Assembly (NCBI GenBank): GCA_036269915.1
Contig: DATBDM010000134.1
Span: 1 to 31,342, forward strand
Direction of reading: 5' to 3'
Source of the DNA: DATBDM01 sp036269915
Lineage (GTDB): Bacteria > Actinomycetota > Thermoleophilia > Solirubrobacterales > Solirubrobacteraceae
DNA: 31,342 nucleotides
Notes under the pieces: generated by a model
What the model was told of the DNA's origin: nothing
The model's input: only the letters and a program-made list of their open reading frames with translations
The model's database searches: none
Made by a program: the position numbers and the translations under genes
Shown: piece by piece, positions 15,543-22,630 of the stretch
Layout of the letters: every line of letters starts with the position of its first letter
Numbering within the stretch: the first letter of the stretch is position 1

Positions 15543-17090
15543 GTGGCGGAGGCGGTCGCCTCCCCTGAGGGATCGCCTCCCCGTGGCGCCCGCCGCCGCG
15601 CGGGCCTCCTCGAGCTGCTCGTCTTCACGGTCGGGGCCGCCACGCTCGGCGCGGAGATCGCGGCCGCGCGGCTCATGGCCCCGTTCTTCGGGGACTCCAC
15701 GATCATCTGGGCGAACACGATCGCGGTCGTGCTCGTCGCCCTGTCGATCGGCTATTGGTTCGGCGGCCGCATGGCCGACCGCCGCCCGCACCTGCGCGGG
15801 CTGTGCACGCTCGTGCTCGTCGCGGCGGCGCTGCTCGGCGTCGTACCGCTGGTCGCGCACCCGTTCCTGACGCTCAGCGTCGAGGCCTTCGACACCTACT
15901 CGATCGGCGCCTTCGTCGGCTCGCTGCTCGGCGTGCTCGTGCTCGTCGCCGTGCCGGTGCTCATGCTCGGCGCGGTGTCGCCGTGGGCGATCCGTCTCAA
16001 GCTCGAGGCGGTCGAGGGGTCGGGCGAGACCGCCGGGCGCATGTACGCGATCTCGACGGTCGGCTCCCTCGTCGGGACGTTCGCCGCCGCGCTGGTGCTG
16101 ATCCCGCTCGTCGGCACGCAGCGCACGTTCCTCGCCTTCGCGCTGGCGATGGCGGTCGTCGCGGCGTTCGGCGCGGGCCGCCGCTGGTCGGTCGTGCCGC
16201 TGGCGATCGCCGGGGTGCTGGCGATCCCGCCGGGCGCGGTCAAGGCGGCCGAGAACGGCCGCGTGCTGCAGGAGGTCGAGACGTCGTACCAGTACGCGCG
16301 CGTCGTCCAGGGCGACGACGGCGTGCGCCGGCTCGAGCTCAACGAGGGCCAGGCGATCCACTCGGAGTGGCAGGCGGGCCGCTGGCTGACCGGCAACTAC
16401 TGGGACGGCTTCCTCGTCGACCCGCTCGCGGCGCTCGGCCGGCCGCCCGGCAAGGTCGCGATCCTCGGGGCGGGCGCGGGGACGACCGCGCGCGCCTACC
16501 AGCACTACTTCCCGGACACGACCGTCGACGCGGTCGAGATCGACGGCGAGCTGCTCAGGCTCGGCGAGCGCTGGTTCGGCCTGCGCCCGAGCCCGCGGCT
16601 GCGCCTGCACACCGAGGACGCGCGGCCGTTCCTGCGCCACGCCGCCGGCGGCTACGACGCGATCTTCGTCGACGCCTACCGGCAGCCGTACATCCCCTTC
16701 TACCTGACGACGAAGGAGTTCTTCGGCGAGGTGCGCGATCGCATGACGCGCGGGGGAGTCGTGGCGATCAACGTCGGTCACCCGCAGGGCTCGAGCCGGC
16801 TCGAGCGGGTGCTCACGCGCACCTTGCGCAGCGTCTTCGGCCACGTCGCGCGCGACCCGGTCGAGTCCGTCAACACGATCCTGCTCGCCTCCGACGCGCC
16901 GCTCACCGCCGCGCGCATGCACGGCGCCGTCGACGGCCTGCCTTCCGACCTCGCCCCGGTCGCCCTCCTCGCCGCCTCGCGCCTGCGCCCGGGCCTGTCC
17001 GGCGGGACGGTCTACACGGACGACAAGGCGCCGGTCGAGTGGCTGGTCGACGAGTCGATCGTGAGCTACGCCGCGGGCGGGAAGCGCTAG
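15543..17090 (+). CDS. Membrane-bound spermidine synthase-like (SpeE-family) protein
   Basis: A 515-residue protein in two parts. Residues ~20-235 contain about six hydrophobic helices (for example LLELLVFTVGAATLGAEIAA, SLLGVLVLVAVPVLMLGAVS). Residues ~240-500 are a class I methyltransferase-like aminopropyltransferase domain with GAGAGTTARAYQHYF (nucleotide loop), DAVEIDGELL and EDARPFL, then GGYDAIFVDAY. Fused membrane/SpeE proteins are widespread in actinobacteria; their true substrate is usually unproven, so spermidine synthesis is only a family label. The GTG start has a GAGG 9 nt upstream, inside the end of the rubredoxin gene. The stop overlaps the convergent BioF-like gene by a shared CTAG. 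Confidence 0.85.
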   Translation: MAEAVASPEGSPPRGARRRAGLLELLVFTVGAATLGAEIAAARLMAPFFGDSTIIWANTIAVVLVALSIGYWFGGRMADRRPHLRGLCTLVLVAAALLGVVPLVAHPFLTLSVEAFDTYSIGAFVGSLLGVLVLVAVPVLMLGAVSPWAIRLKLEAVEGSGETAGRMYAISTVGSLVGTFAAALVLIPLVGTQRTFLAFALAMAVVAAFGAGRRWSVVPLAIAGVLAIPPGAVKAAENGRVLQEVETSYQYARVVQGDDGVRRLELNEGQAIHSEWQAGRWLTGNYWDGFLVDPLAALGRPPGKVAILGAGAGTTARAYQHYFPDTTVDAVEIDGELLRLGERWFGLRPSPRLRLHTEDARPFLRHAAGGYDAIFVDAYRQPYIPFYLTTKEFFGEVRDRMTRGGVVAINVGHPQGSSRLERVLTRTLRSVFGHVARDPVESVNTILLASDAPLTAARMHGAVDGLPSDLAPVALLAASRLRPGLSGGTVYTDDKAPVEWLVDESIVSYAAGGKR

Positions 17091-18349
17091 GCCGCGCGCT
17101 GCAGCGCGGTCTCGTCCTCGCCGTCGAAGACGCCGCGGGCGGTGGGCTCGACGCCCGGCGCCGCGGCCATCGGGATGCCGGCCCCCGGGCGGAAGCCGGA
17201 GCGCAGCGCGGCGCGGCCGAGGACCTGCGCGGCCTCGCGCAGCTCGGCGCGCGAGTGCGACGCCATCGCCGTGACGCGCAGGCGCGCGCCGCCCTCGCGG
17301 ACGAGCGGCGGGACGACGGCCTCGGCGAGCACGCCGTCGTCGAGCGCGTGGTCGACCATGCGCAACGCGACGTCCGAGCGCCCGACGTGGATCGGCACCA
17401 CCTGCGTGCATGCGCCGGTCACCTCGAAGCCCTCGCGCGCGAGCTCGTCGCGCAGCACCCCGGCGTTGACCTGCAGCTTCTCCACCAGCCGCGGCTGCTC
17501 GGAGAGCAGCTCGATCGCCGCGAGCGCCGCGGCGACGGCGACCGGCGCGGGCGCCGTCGAGTCCAGCAGCTGCCGCGAGGTGTTGGTGAGGTAGCGCGCG
17601 GTGACGTGGTCGCAGCACGCGTAGCCGCCGTAGGAGCCGAGCGCCTTGCCGAGCGAGCCGGTGATGACGTCGACCTCACCGCGCACGCCGGCGTCCGCGA
17701 CCGCGCCGCGCCCGCCCGGGCCGATCGCGCCGAGCGCGTGCGACTCGTCCACGAGCACGCGCGCGTCGTGGCGCCGGGCGAGCAGCACGATCTCCTCGAG
17801 CGGGGCGACGTCGCCGTCGGTGCCGAAGACGCCGTCGGTGGCGATCAGCGCCGCGCGCCCGTCGGTCTGCTGCAGCGCCCAGGCGAGGTGCTCGGCGTCG
17901 CCGTGCACGTAGGGGACCGCCTCGGCCCCCGCGAGCTTGCTGCCGTCGACGATCGAGGAGTGGCTGAGCTCGTCGTAGAGCACGACCTCGCCGCGCCGCG
18001 CGAGCGCCGGGATCACGCCGAGGTTCGCCAGCGTCCCCGCCCCGAACAGGACCGCGGCGTTGGAGCGGGTGAAGGACGCCAAGCGCTCCTCGAGGCGCCG
18101 GTGCAGCGTCATCGTCCCGCACGAGAGCCGCGGGCCGGCGGCCCCGACGCCCCAGCGCATCGCGGCGTCCGCGGCGGCCTGGCGGACGCGCGGATGGTCG
18201 GCGAGACCGAGCGCGTTGCCGCTGCACAGCAGAAGGACCGGCTGGCCGTCGAGCACCACGCGCGGCCCCTGCGGGCCGCTGACCATGCGCGTGCGGCGGT
18301 AGAGGCCCAATTCCTTGAGCTCGGCCAGACGATCGTCGAGATCCAGCAT
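17087..18349 (-). CDS. PLP-dependent alpha-oxoamine synthase (BioF/Kbl-like)
   Basis: A 420-residue enzyme of the family containing 8-amino-7-oxononanoate synthase, glycine C-acetyltransferase and 5-aminolevulinate synthase: an amino acid plus an acyl-CoA gives an aminoketone. Signatures: CGTMTLHRRLEERLA (77-91), ELSHSSIVDG (127-136), DESHALGAIG (201-210) and the PLP lysine K235 in GSLGKALGSYGGY. The usual early SNNYLGL is SGNALGL here. Length fits the family (~390-420). Which member it is cannot be told; no bio genes are adjacent. The ATG start has AGGAGA 6 nt upstream, and a TAGCTT -10-like box precedes it. Confidence 0.88.
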   Translation of the reverse strand: MLDLDDRLAELKELGLYRRTRMVSGPQGPRVVLDGQPVLLLCSGNALGLADHPRVRQAAADAAMRWGVGAAGPRLSCGTMTLHRRLEERLASFTRSNAAVLFGAGTLANLGVIPALARRGEVVLYDELSHSSIVDGSKLAGAEAVPYVHGDAEHLAWALQQTDGRAALIATDGVFGTDGDVAPLEEIVLLARRHDARVLVDESHALGAIGPGGRGAVADAGVRGEVDVITGSLGKALGSYGGYACCDHVTARYLTNTSRQLLDSTAPAPVAVAAALAAIELLSEQPRLVEKLQVNAGVLRDELAREGFEVTGACTQVVPIHVGRSDVALRMVDHALDDGVLAEAVVPPLVREGGARLRVTAMASHSRAELREAAQVLGRAALRSGFRPGAGIPMAAAPGVEPTARGVFDGEDETALQRAA

Positions 18350-18381
18350 CCGCTTCTCCTGAGCAGGGTGGCTGGCTGCGC

Positions 18382-18387
18382 AAGCTA
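18382..18387 (-). promoter_or_regulatory. -10 box TAGCTT upstream of the BioF-like gene
   Basis: TAGCTT lies 32 nt before the ATG at 18349, leaving room for a short leader with the AGGAGA ribosome-binding site. It sits just beyond a terminator-like hairpin of the preceding operon, supporting independent expression. Confidence 0.4.
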
Positions 18388-18392
18388 CGGGG

Positions 18393-18414
18393 CGCGGCGG
18401 ACGGGACCGCCGCG
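18393..18414 (-). terminator. GC-rich hairpin just after the surface-protein operon
   Basis: CGCGGCGG and CCGCCGCG form a perfect 8-bp stem with a 6-nt loop, 3 nt after the stop of the Ig-like gene. There is no T-run, so it would be a U-less actinobacterial-type terminator or a 3'-end stabiliser for the c-di-GMP-controlled operon. Confidence 0.6.
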
Positions 18415-18417
18415 CGG

Positions 18418-20472
18418 TCAGAACGGCGTCGTTCTCGTGCCCGTGACGGTCTTCGCGACGGACGCGGTGCCGGTCAGGTCGAGGAAGCCGGCCGCCGCGG
18501 GCCAGCTCAGGCTGACCGACATCGTGCCCTGCGTGCTCGTCGCGCTGCCGGTGCGGATCGTGCCGAGGGTGATCACGTAGGCGCCGGAGCTGACCTGCGA
18601 GAGCGTCGCGTTGTAGGTGATGCTCGCGCTGACGAGCTTCTTCGCGGTCACGGGGCCGCCGGAGGTCAGCCGCGTCTGCGTCGTGTTCGCCGCGTTCCAG
18701 ACCTCGAACTGGTCGGTGTTCCCGTTCTCGAGGACCCGCACGGTGACCGCGGTGCCGGCGCCGCCGTTCCAGCCCGCCATCACCGAGGCCGGCTGCAGCG
18801 GCTCGTTGAAGTCGAACTCGATCGCGTCGCCCGGATCGATCAGGGACGCGGTGCCGGTGCCGTTGTCGGCGTTGACGTCGGTGGGGATCGGCGTCGTGTT
18901 GTTCGTCTGCCGCGCCCCGACGAGCGAGCTCGCCGTGTTGCCGGCGACATCGGTCGCGACGGCCTGGAAGTCGTAGGAGTCGTCCGGGACCGTGGTCGAG
19001 TTGTACGAGCACGTGTACGGGGTGGCGTTGTCGGTGCACAGCGTCGTCCACGTCGTCGTGCCCGTCACCCGCCGCTGGAAGATCACCGAGGCGACGCCCG
19101 TGCCGGCATCCGTGCTGGTCGCCGACAACGTGAAGGTCCCGGTCTTCGGCGACCCGGGGTCGGTCAGCGTCACCGCGGGCACCGTGTTGTCCACGCGGCG
19201 GCTCGTCACGGCGGCGGAGGTCGTCGCGTTGCCGGCGGCGTCGGTGGTGACCGCCTGCAGGTCGTAGAGGCCGTCGGCGACGCCCGTCGTGTCCCACGCG
19301 CAGGAGTACGGCGAGCTCGCGTCGCTGCAGATCGTGGTCCAGCCGCCGCCGGAGGAGAGCTTGTACTGCAGCGCCCAGCTCGCGACGCCGGAGCCGCCGT
19401 CGGTGGCCGTGCCGGCCACGGTGACCGTGGCGTGCAGCGGGGTGCCGGGGTTGGTCACCGTCGAGGTCGGGGCCGTGTTGTCGACCCGGCGCGAGGAGAT
19501 CACCGCAGAGCTCGTGACGAGGCCCGTGCCGTCGGTCGCGACCGAGCGCAGGTCGTAGGGGCCGTCGGCCAGCGCCGTCGTGTTCAGCGAGCAGGTGTAG
19601 GGGCCGCCGGACTTCGTGCAGACCGTGTTCCACGTGCCGCTGGGCGAGGTCCGGTACTGGATGGCGACGGAGGCGACCCCCGTGCCGTTGCCGTCACCCG
19701 CCGCCGCGGTCAGCGTCACCGTCCCGCGCAGCGCCGCGCCGGGGTCGGTCAGCGACGTCGTCGGCGCGGTGTTGTCGACCGGGCGCGTGATCGGGCTGGT
19801 CGCGGTGTGGCCGCCGGTGTCGGTCGCCGTGGCGCGCAGGTCGGAGCTGCCGTCGGCGAGGGAGGTCGTGTTCAGCGGGCAGGTCCGCGGGAACGGGCCG
19901 TTGCTGCAGAGCGTGGTCCAGGGGCCCGCGCCGTTGGCCCGGTACTCGATCGCCGCCGAGGCGAGGCCGACGGTGTCGCTCGCGCTCATCTGCAGCCCGA
20001 CGGTCCCCTGCAGGTAGGGACCCGGGTCCGACAGCGTCACGGTCGGGCCGACGTTGTCGACGGTTCGCGAGGCGAGGGTCGAGGTGCGGGTGTAGCCGAC
20101 GCCGTCGGTCGCGAGCGCGCGCAGGTCGTAGCCGCCGTCGGCGACCGCGGTCGAGTCGAAGTCGCACGAGTAGGGCGCGCTCGGCGCCGTGCAGATCGTC
20201 GTCCAGCTGCCGCCGCCGGCCGGCGAGCGCTGGAACTTCACGTCGGTGATGCCGCGCTCGGAGGACGCGGTCGCGGTCAGCGTCGCGGTGCCCTGGATCG
20301 GCGTGCCCGGATCGGCGAGCGACACGGCGACCGTGTTGAAGTCGGTCGAGGCCCCGATGATGTTGCTGGGGTTCGCCGAGGCGGCGAGGAAGTCGGCGCC
20401 AGACGGGCGCGCGTCGACCCCGGCGAGCACGAGCGCCCCCAGGACCACCACCGTGGTGGCGAGCCGCCTCAT
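18418..20472 (-). CDS. Secreted surface protein with five Ig-like repeats and SipW-type signal peptide
   Basis: A 684-residue exported protein. The N-terminus (MRRLATTVVVLGALVLAGV, then SGADFLAASANPSN at ~24-37) is a signal peptide of the SipW-dependent type and matches the motif in the TasA-like protein of the same operon. Residues ~52-525 are five tandem repeats of about 95 residues, each starting LxDPGxxxxGT, with two cysteines (TxC...PYSC) that could form one disulfide, a DGxYDLRAxATD strand and ending RxVDNTxP. This is bacterial Ig-like/adhesin architecture. Residues ~525-684 form a distinct C-terminal domain (DPGDAIEFDFNEPLQPAS...). No sortase motif or membrane anchor is visible. The ATG overlaps the peptidase stop (ATGA), indicating translational coupling. 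Confidence 0.88.
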   Translation of the reverse strand: MRRLATTVVVLGALVLAGVDARPSGADFLAASANPSNIIGASTDFNTVAVSLADPGTPIQGTATLTATASSERGITDVKFQRSPAGGGSWTTICTAPSAPYSCDFDSTAVADGGYDLRALATDGVGYTRTSTLASRTVDNVGPTVTLSDPGPYLQGTVGLQMSASDTVGLASAAIEYRANGAGPWTTLCSNGPFPRTCPLNTTSLADGSSDLRATATDTGGHTATSPITRPVDNTAPTTSLTDPGAALRGTVTLTAAAGDGNGTGVASVAIQYRTSPSGTWNTVCTKSGGPYTCSLNTTALADGPYDLRSVATDGTGLVTSSAVISSRRVDNTAPTSTVTNPGTPLHATVTVAGTATDGGSGVASWALQYKLSSGGGWTTICSDASSPYSCAWDTTGVADGLYDLQAVTTDAAGNATTSAAVTSRRVDNTVPAVTLTDPGSPKTGTFTLSATSTDAGTGVASVIFQRRVTGTTTWTTLCTDNATPYTCSYNSTTVPDDSYDFQAVATDVAGNTASSLVGARQTNNTTPIPTDVNADNGTGTASLIDPGDAIEFDFNEPLQPASVMAGWNGGAGTAVTVRVLENGNTDQFEVWNAANTTQTRLTSGGPVTAKKLVSASITYNATLSQVSSGAYVITLGTIRTGSATSTQGTMSVSLSWPAAAGFLDLTGTASVAKTVTGTRTTPF

Positions 20473-21029
20473 GCCCGCGCGCGGCCGTCCGCGGCGCGCG
20501 CCGCCGCCTCGTCGCCGAGCCGTCGCCACAGCGCGACGAGCGAGCCGAGGGCGATCAGCCCGGCGGGAACGCCGAGCAGCCAGATCCGCAGCCCCGGGTC
20601 ACCGAGCGCCGAGAAGGCGAAGCCGGCGTAGGGGAGGCTCCAGCGCACGCGCGCCTGACGGGCGCCGGTGAGCTGGAACGTCCACGGGTCCGCGACCGCG
20701 TTGGCGTCGCCCTCGGTGCGGAACACGCGCATGCCCTGGACGGTCCGGATCGAGGCGATCCGGTGGGTGATGACGTGGTCGACTCCCGCCGCGGGGGGCG
20801 GGCGATAGGTGATCACGTCACCCGCGCGCAGGCCGGCGGTGGGGACGATCTCGTCGAAGACCAGCGACCCGCGGTCGTAGGTGCCCGTCATCGACCCGGA
20901 GACGATCACGTAGCGGCGCATGCCGAGCGCCGCCGGGAGCGCGACGAGCGCGACGAGCACCGTCACGAGCGCGAGCGCCGCCCAGGACGCGATGCGTCCC
21001 GCGCGGCGCTTGGTCGCCCCGTCGCGCAT
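20469..21029 (-). CDS. sipW: Signal peptidase I, SipW/ER type
   Basis: A 186-residue membrane peptidase. One hydrophobic helix near the N-terminus (~14-36) precedes the catalytic SGSMTGTYDRGSLVF with nucleophile Ser46. The second active-site region is VITHRIASI, with His89 where bacterial-type enzymes have lysine, followed by TEGDAN with Asp108. The Ser/His/Asp set marks the ER-type group to which Bacillus SipW belongs. A second hydrophobic segment near 148-168 (IWLLGVPAGLIALGSLVAL) gives a C-terminal membrane anchor. It lies between two genes whose products carry matching SipW-type signal peptides, so these are its probable substrates. It starts 7 bp after the TasA-like gene and overlaps the Ig-like gene. 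Confidence 0.93.
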   Translation of the reverse strand: MRDGATKRRAGRIASWAALALVTVLVALVALPAALGMRRYVIVSGSMTGTYDRGSLVFDEIVPTAGLRAGDVITYRPPPAAGVDHVITHRIASIRTVQGMRVFRTEGDANAVADPWTFQLTGARQARVRWSLPYAGFAFSALGDPGLRIWLLGVPAGLIALGSLVALWRRLGDEAAARAADGRARA

Positions 21030-21036
21030 CGTCAGC

Positions 21037-21615
21037 TCAGCCGGCGGTCCAGTTGAAGTCGACGGTCGAGGTCCCGCCCTGGTAGTTGTCGTCGGCGCTC
21101 GAGTCGAGCGCGACGGAGAACTCGTAGCGGTGCTTCTCGGTGGCGGCGAACGTGCCGAGCGCGATCGGCGACGCGGAGGTGCCGATGCCGGGCAGCGCGC
21201 CCGTGTAGACGTTGGTGTCGTCGCCGTCGCCGCAGCTCGGGGTGCCGCTCGCGAACGTGCCGCAGTCGGTGATCACCATGTTGAGCTTCGGCGAGAGGTT
21301 GCTCGTGCTGCCGGAGTCGGAGATCGTGCCGCGCGAGAGCTTGAACACGCCGGAGAGCGAGCCCGAGTTGCCGATGTCGACAGTGCCGGTCTGGGCCGCG
21401 CCGGCGGGGCGCAGGTTGGAGGCGCTGAACACGGCCGCGTTGCTCTTCGTGTTCGAGATCGAGAGCGTGCCGGAGCTGAACGAGTTCGTCGGGTTCGCCG
21501 AGGACGCTGTGAAGTCAGCGCCCGAGCCGACGATCGCGGCGCTCGCGAGCGCCAGGGTGAGCAGCGCCCCGAGGGCAAGGCGGGGCTGCGAGATCAGGAC
21601 CTGCAGACGAGACAT
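21037..21615 (-). CDS. TasA/camelysin-like small secreted protein with SipW-dependent signal peptide
   Basis: A 192-residue exported protein. The N-terminus has a hydrophobic stretch (LALGALLTLALASAAIVG) followed by SGADFTASSANPTNSFSSGT, the pattern of SipW-dependent signal peptides; cleavage is expected near GSGA|DF. The mature part is Ser/Thr/Gly/Asn-rich, poor in charged residues and likely all beta, with two cysteines (TDCG and PSCG) close enough for a disulfide, and ends in VDFNWTAG. It resembles TasA/camelysin-type fibre subunits in size, signal and genetic context; sequence similarity to TasA itself is not obvious. It is first in a three-gene operon under a c-di-GMP riboswitch. The ribosome-binding site AAGGA lies 9 nt before the ATG. 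Confidence 0.85.
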   Translation of the reverse strand: MSRLQVLISQPRLALGALLTLALASAAIVGSGADFTASSANPTNSFSSGTLSISNTKSNAAVFSASNLRPAGAAQTGTVDIGNSGSLSGVFKLSRGTISDSGSTSNLSPKLNMVITDCGTFASGTPSCGDGDDTNVYTGALPGIGTSASPIALGTFAATEKHRYEFSVALDSSADDNYQGGTSTVDFNWTAG

Positions 21616-21620
21616 GTGGG

Positions 21621-21656
21621 GACGTCCTTGAGCGGTTGCGTGGACCCGAGGACGTC
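21621..21656 (-). promoter_or_regulatory. Ribosome-binding-site-sequestering hairpin (riboswitch expression platform)
   Basis: GACGTCCT and AGGACGTC form a perfect 8-bp stem around a 20-nt loop. The 3' arm contains the AAGGA ribosome-binding site of the TasA-like gene, so the hairpin would block translation. The loop contains GCAACCG, complementary to CGGTTGC in the 3' strand of riboswitch helix P1. Confidence 0.65.
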
Positions 21657-21671
21657 GATACGTGCTGCGGG

Positions 21672-21755
21672 TGCGCCGGCAACCGAGCTATCTCGCGCCG
21701 TGCGAGACCTCTGGCTTTGCGTCCCCGCCTCGCGACGGGTTTGCCAAGATCGGCA
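21672..21755 (-). promoter_or_regulatory. Class I cyclic-di-GMP riboswitch (GEMM-I) aptamer
   Basis: On the minus strand the leader contains the GEMM-I core in order: GGCAAACC (21745-21738), then a hairpin CCCGTC-GCGA-GGCGGG with the required GNRA tetraloop, then GGGGACGCAAAGCC (ending 21713), a second hairpin TCTCGC...GCGAGA, and the closing CGGTTGCC. Helix P1 is formed by GGCAA with TTGCC. The GNRA loop would dock on the second hairpin as in known structures. The aptamer lies ~57 nt upstream of the TasA-like ATG, on the same strand. Class I aptamers bind c-di-GMP. Identification is by recalled consensus, not by a covariance-model search. Confidence 0.88.
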
Positions 21756-21761
21756 CAAGCC

Positions 21762-21789
21762 TTATCGGGTCTGGACCCCATCCCCTTAA
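21762..21789 (-). promoter_or_regulatory. Possible WhiG/FliA (sigma-28-type) promoter for the riboswitch operon
   Basis: Minus-strand TTAA, 16 nt, then CCCGATAA. The known WhiG/FliA pattern is TAAA, ~15 nt, GCCGATAA. Transcription would begin about 7 nt later, at the 5' edge of the aptamer. The match is imperfect, but the geometry is good and no TAnnnT box was found. Confidence 0.4.
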
Positions 21790-21795
21790 TGGGGT
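21775..21795. repeat. 7-bp inverted repeat over the riboswitch-operon promoter
   Basis: ACCCCAT and ATGGGGT flank a 7-nt centre containing the TTAA proposed as -35. Next to it GGGTC-TG-GACCC (21767-21778) is a second small palindrome. They could be an operator or the end of the upstream crotonase transcript; there is no T-run. Confidence 0.45.
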
Positions 21796-21820
21796 ATGGA
21801 CGTTCGTCCGAGCGACCGAC

Positions 21821-22630
21821 TTATCGCCCGCGCCACACCGGTCGGCGCTTCTCGCCGAAGGCGCGCACGCCCTCGGCGAAGTCCGCCGTCCTGAAGCACG
21901 CCTCGCGCAGCTCGACGAGCTCGCGGGAGATGCGCTCGTCGAGCGCGCCCTCGGCGGCCAGCAACTTGCCGATCACGTGCTTGTTCCCGCGCAGCGAGAG
22001 CGGGGCGTTGGCCGCGATCCCCGCGGCGTACTCGACGGCCCGGCGCTCGAGCTCGTCGTCCACGACGAGCTCGTTGACCAGCCCCCACTCGTACGCCCGC
22101 CGGGCGTCGATGTTGCGCGCGGTGTAGAACAGCTCGCCGGTGCGCGCGACGCCGATCACGTCGACGAACTTGCGCAGCCCGGTGTGCGAGTAGACCAGGC
22201 CGAGCCGCGCCGGCGGCATGCCGAGCTTCGCGTCGGCCACCGCAAGCCGCAGGTCGCACGAGAGCGCGAGCTCCAACCCGCCGCCGATCGCGTGGCCGTT
22301 GAGCGCCGCGACGGCAGGATACGGGAAGGCGTCGAGCGCCTCGATCGCGGCGTGGAACGGGTGCGCGACGAGCGCCTCCGCCTCGGCGATCGCGTCGGCG
22401 TCCTGGAGGTTGCCGATGTCGTAGCCGGCGGAGAAGACCGGGCCGGTCGCGGTGATCAGCAGGCAGCGGGCCTCGATCCGCGGCAGCTCGGCGGCGAAGG
22501 CGTCGAGCAGCTCGTGGTCCAGCGCGTTGCGCTTGGCCGCGTGGTCGATCGTCAGCCGCGCGACGTGATCGGCCGGGAAGTCGAGGCGCAGCTTGCCCGA
22601 GGCGAGCGCCTTCGGCTCGGCGGCGGCCAC
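21821..22630 (-). CDS. Enoyl-CoA hydratase/isomerase family, methylmalonyl-CoA decarboxylase-like
   Basis: A 269-residue crotonase-fold protein. The oxyanion-hole segments are RNALDHELL and VFSAGYDIGNL, and the second is ALNGHAIGGGLELALSCDLR. After it comes LGMPPARLGLVYSHTGLRKF: the acidic residue typical of enoyl-CoA hydratases (PE-x-x-LG) is absent and a tyrosine follows. This is the arrangement I recall from E. coli methylmalonyl-CoA decarboxylase (YgfG, SMTPVNLGVPYNLVG). The C-terminus (FAEGVRAFGEKRRPVWRG) also fits. Decarboxylation of methylmalonyl-CoA or a related acyl-CoA is therefore more likely than hydration. The GTG start directly abuts the biotinyl-domain stop; the two form one operon. 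Confidence 0.85.
   Translation of the reverse strand: MAAAEPKALASGKLRLDFPADHVARLTIDHAAKRNALDHELLDAFAAELPRIEARCLLITATGPVFSAGYDIGNLQDADAIAEAEALVAHPFHAAIEALDAFPYPAVAALNGHAIGGGLELALSCDLRLAVADAKLGMPPARLGLVYSHTGLRKFVDVIGVARTGELFYTARNIDARRAYEWGLVNELVVDDELERRAVEYAAGIAANAPLSLRGNKHVIGKLLAAEGALDERISRELVELREACFRTADFAEGVRAFGEKRRPVWRGR

Noticed and set aside
18350..19633. N-terminal extension of the BioF-like frame into the Ig-protein gene
   Set aside because: The extension is an out-of-frame reading of the repeat protein. ATG 18349 has AGGAGA at the right distance and begins the conserved enzyme sequence.
21798..21809. GGACGTTCGTCC palindrome between the crotonase gene and the riboswitch promoter
   Set aside because: As an RNA hairpin it allows only a 4-bp stem with a 4-nt loop; too weak to call a terminator and not clearly an operator.
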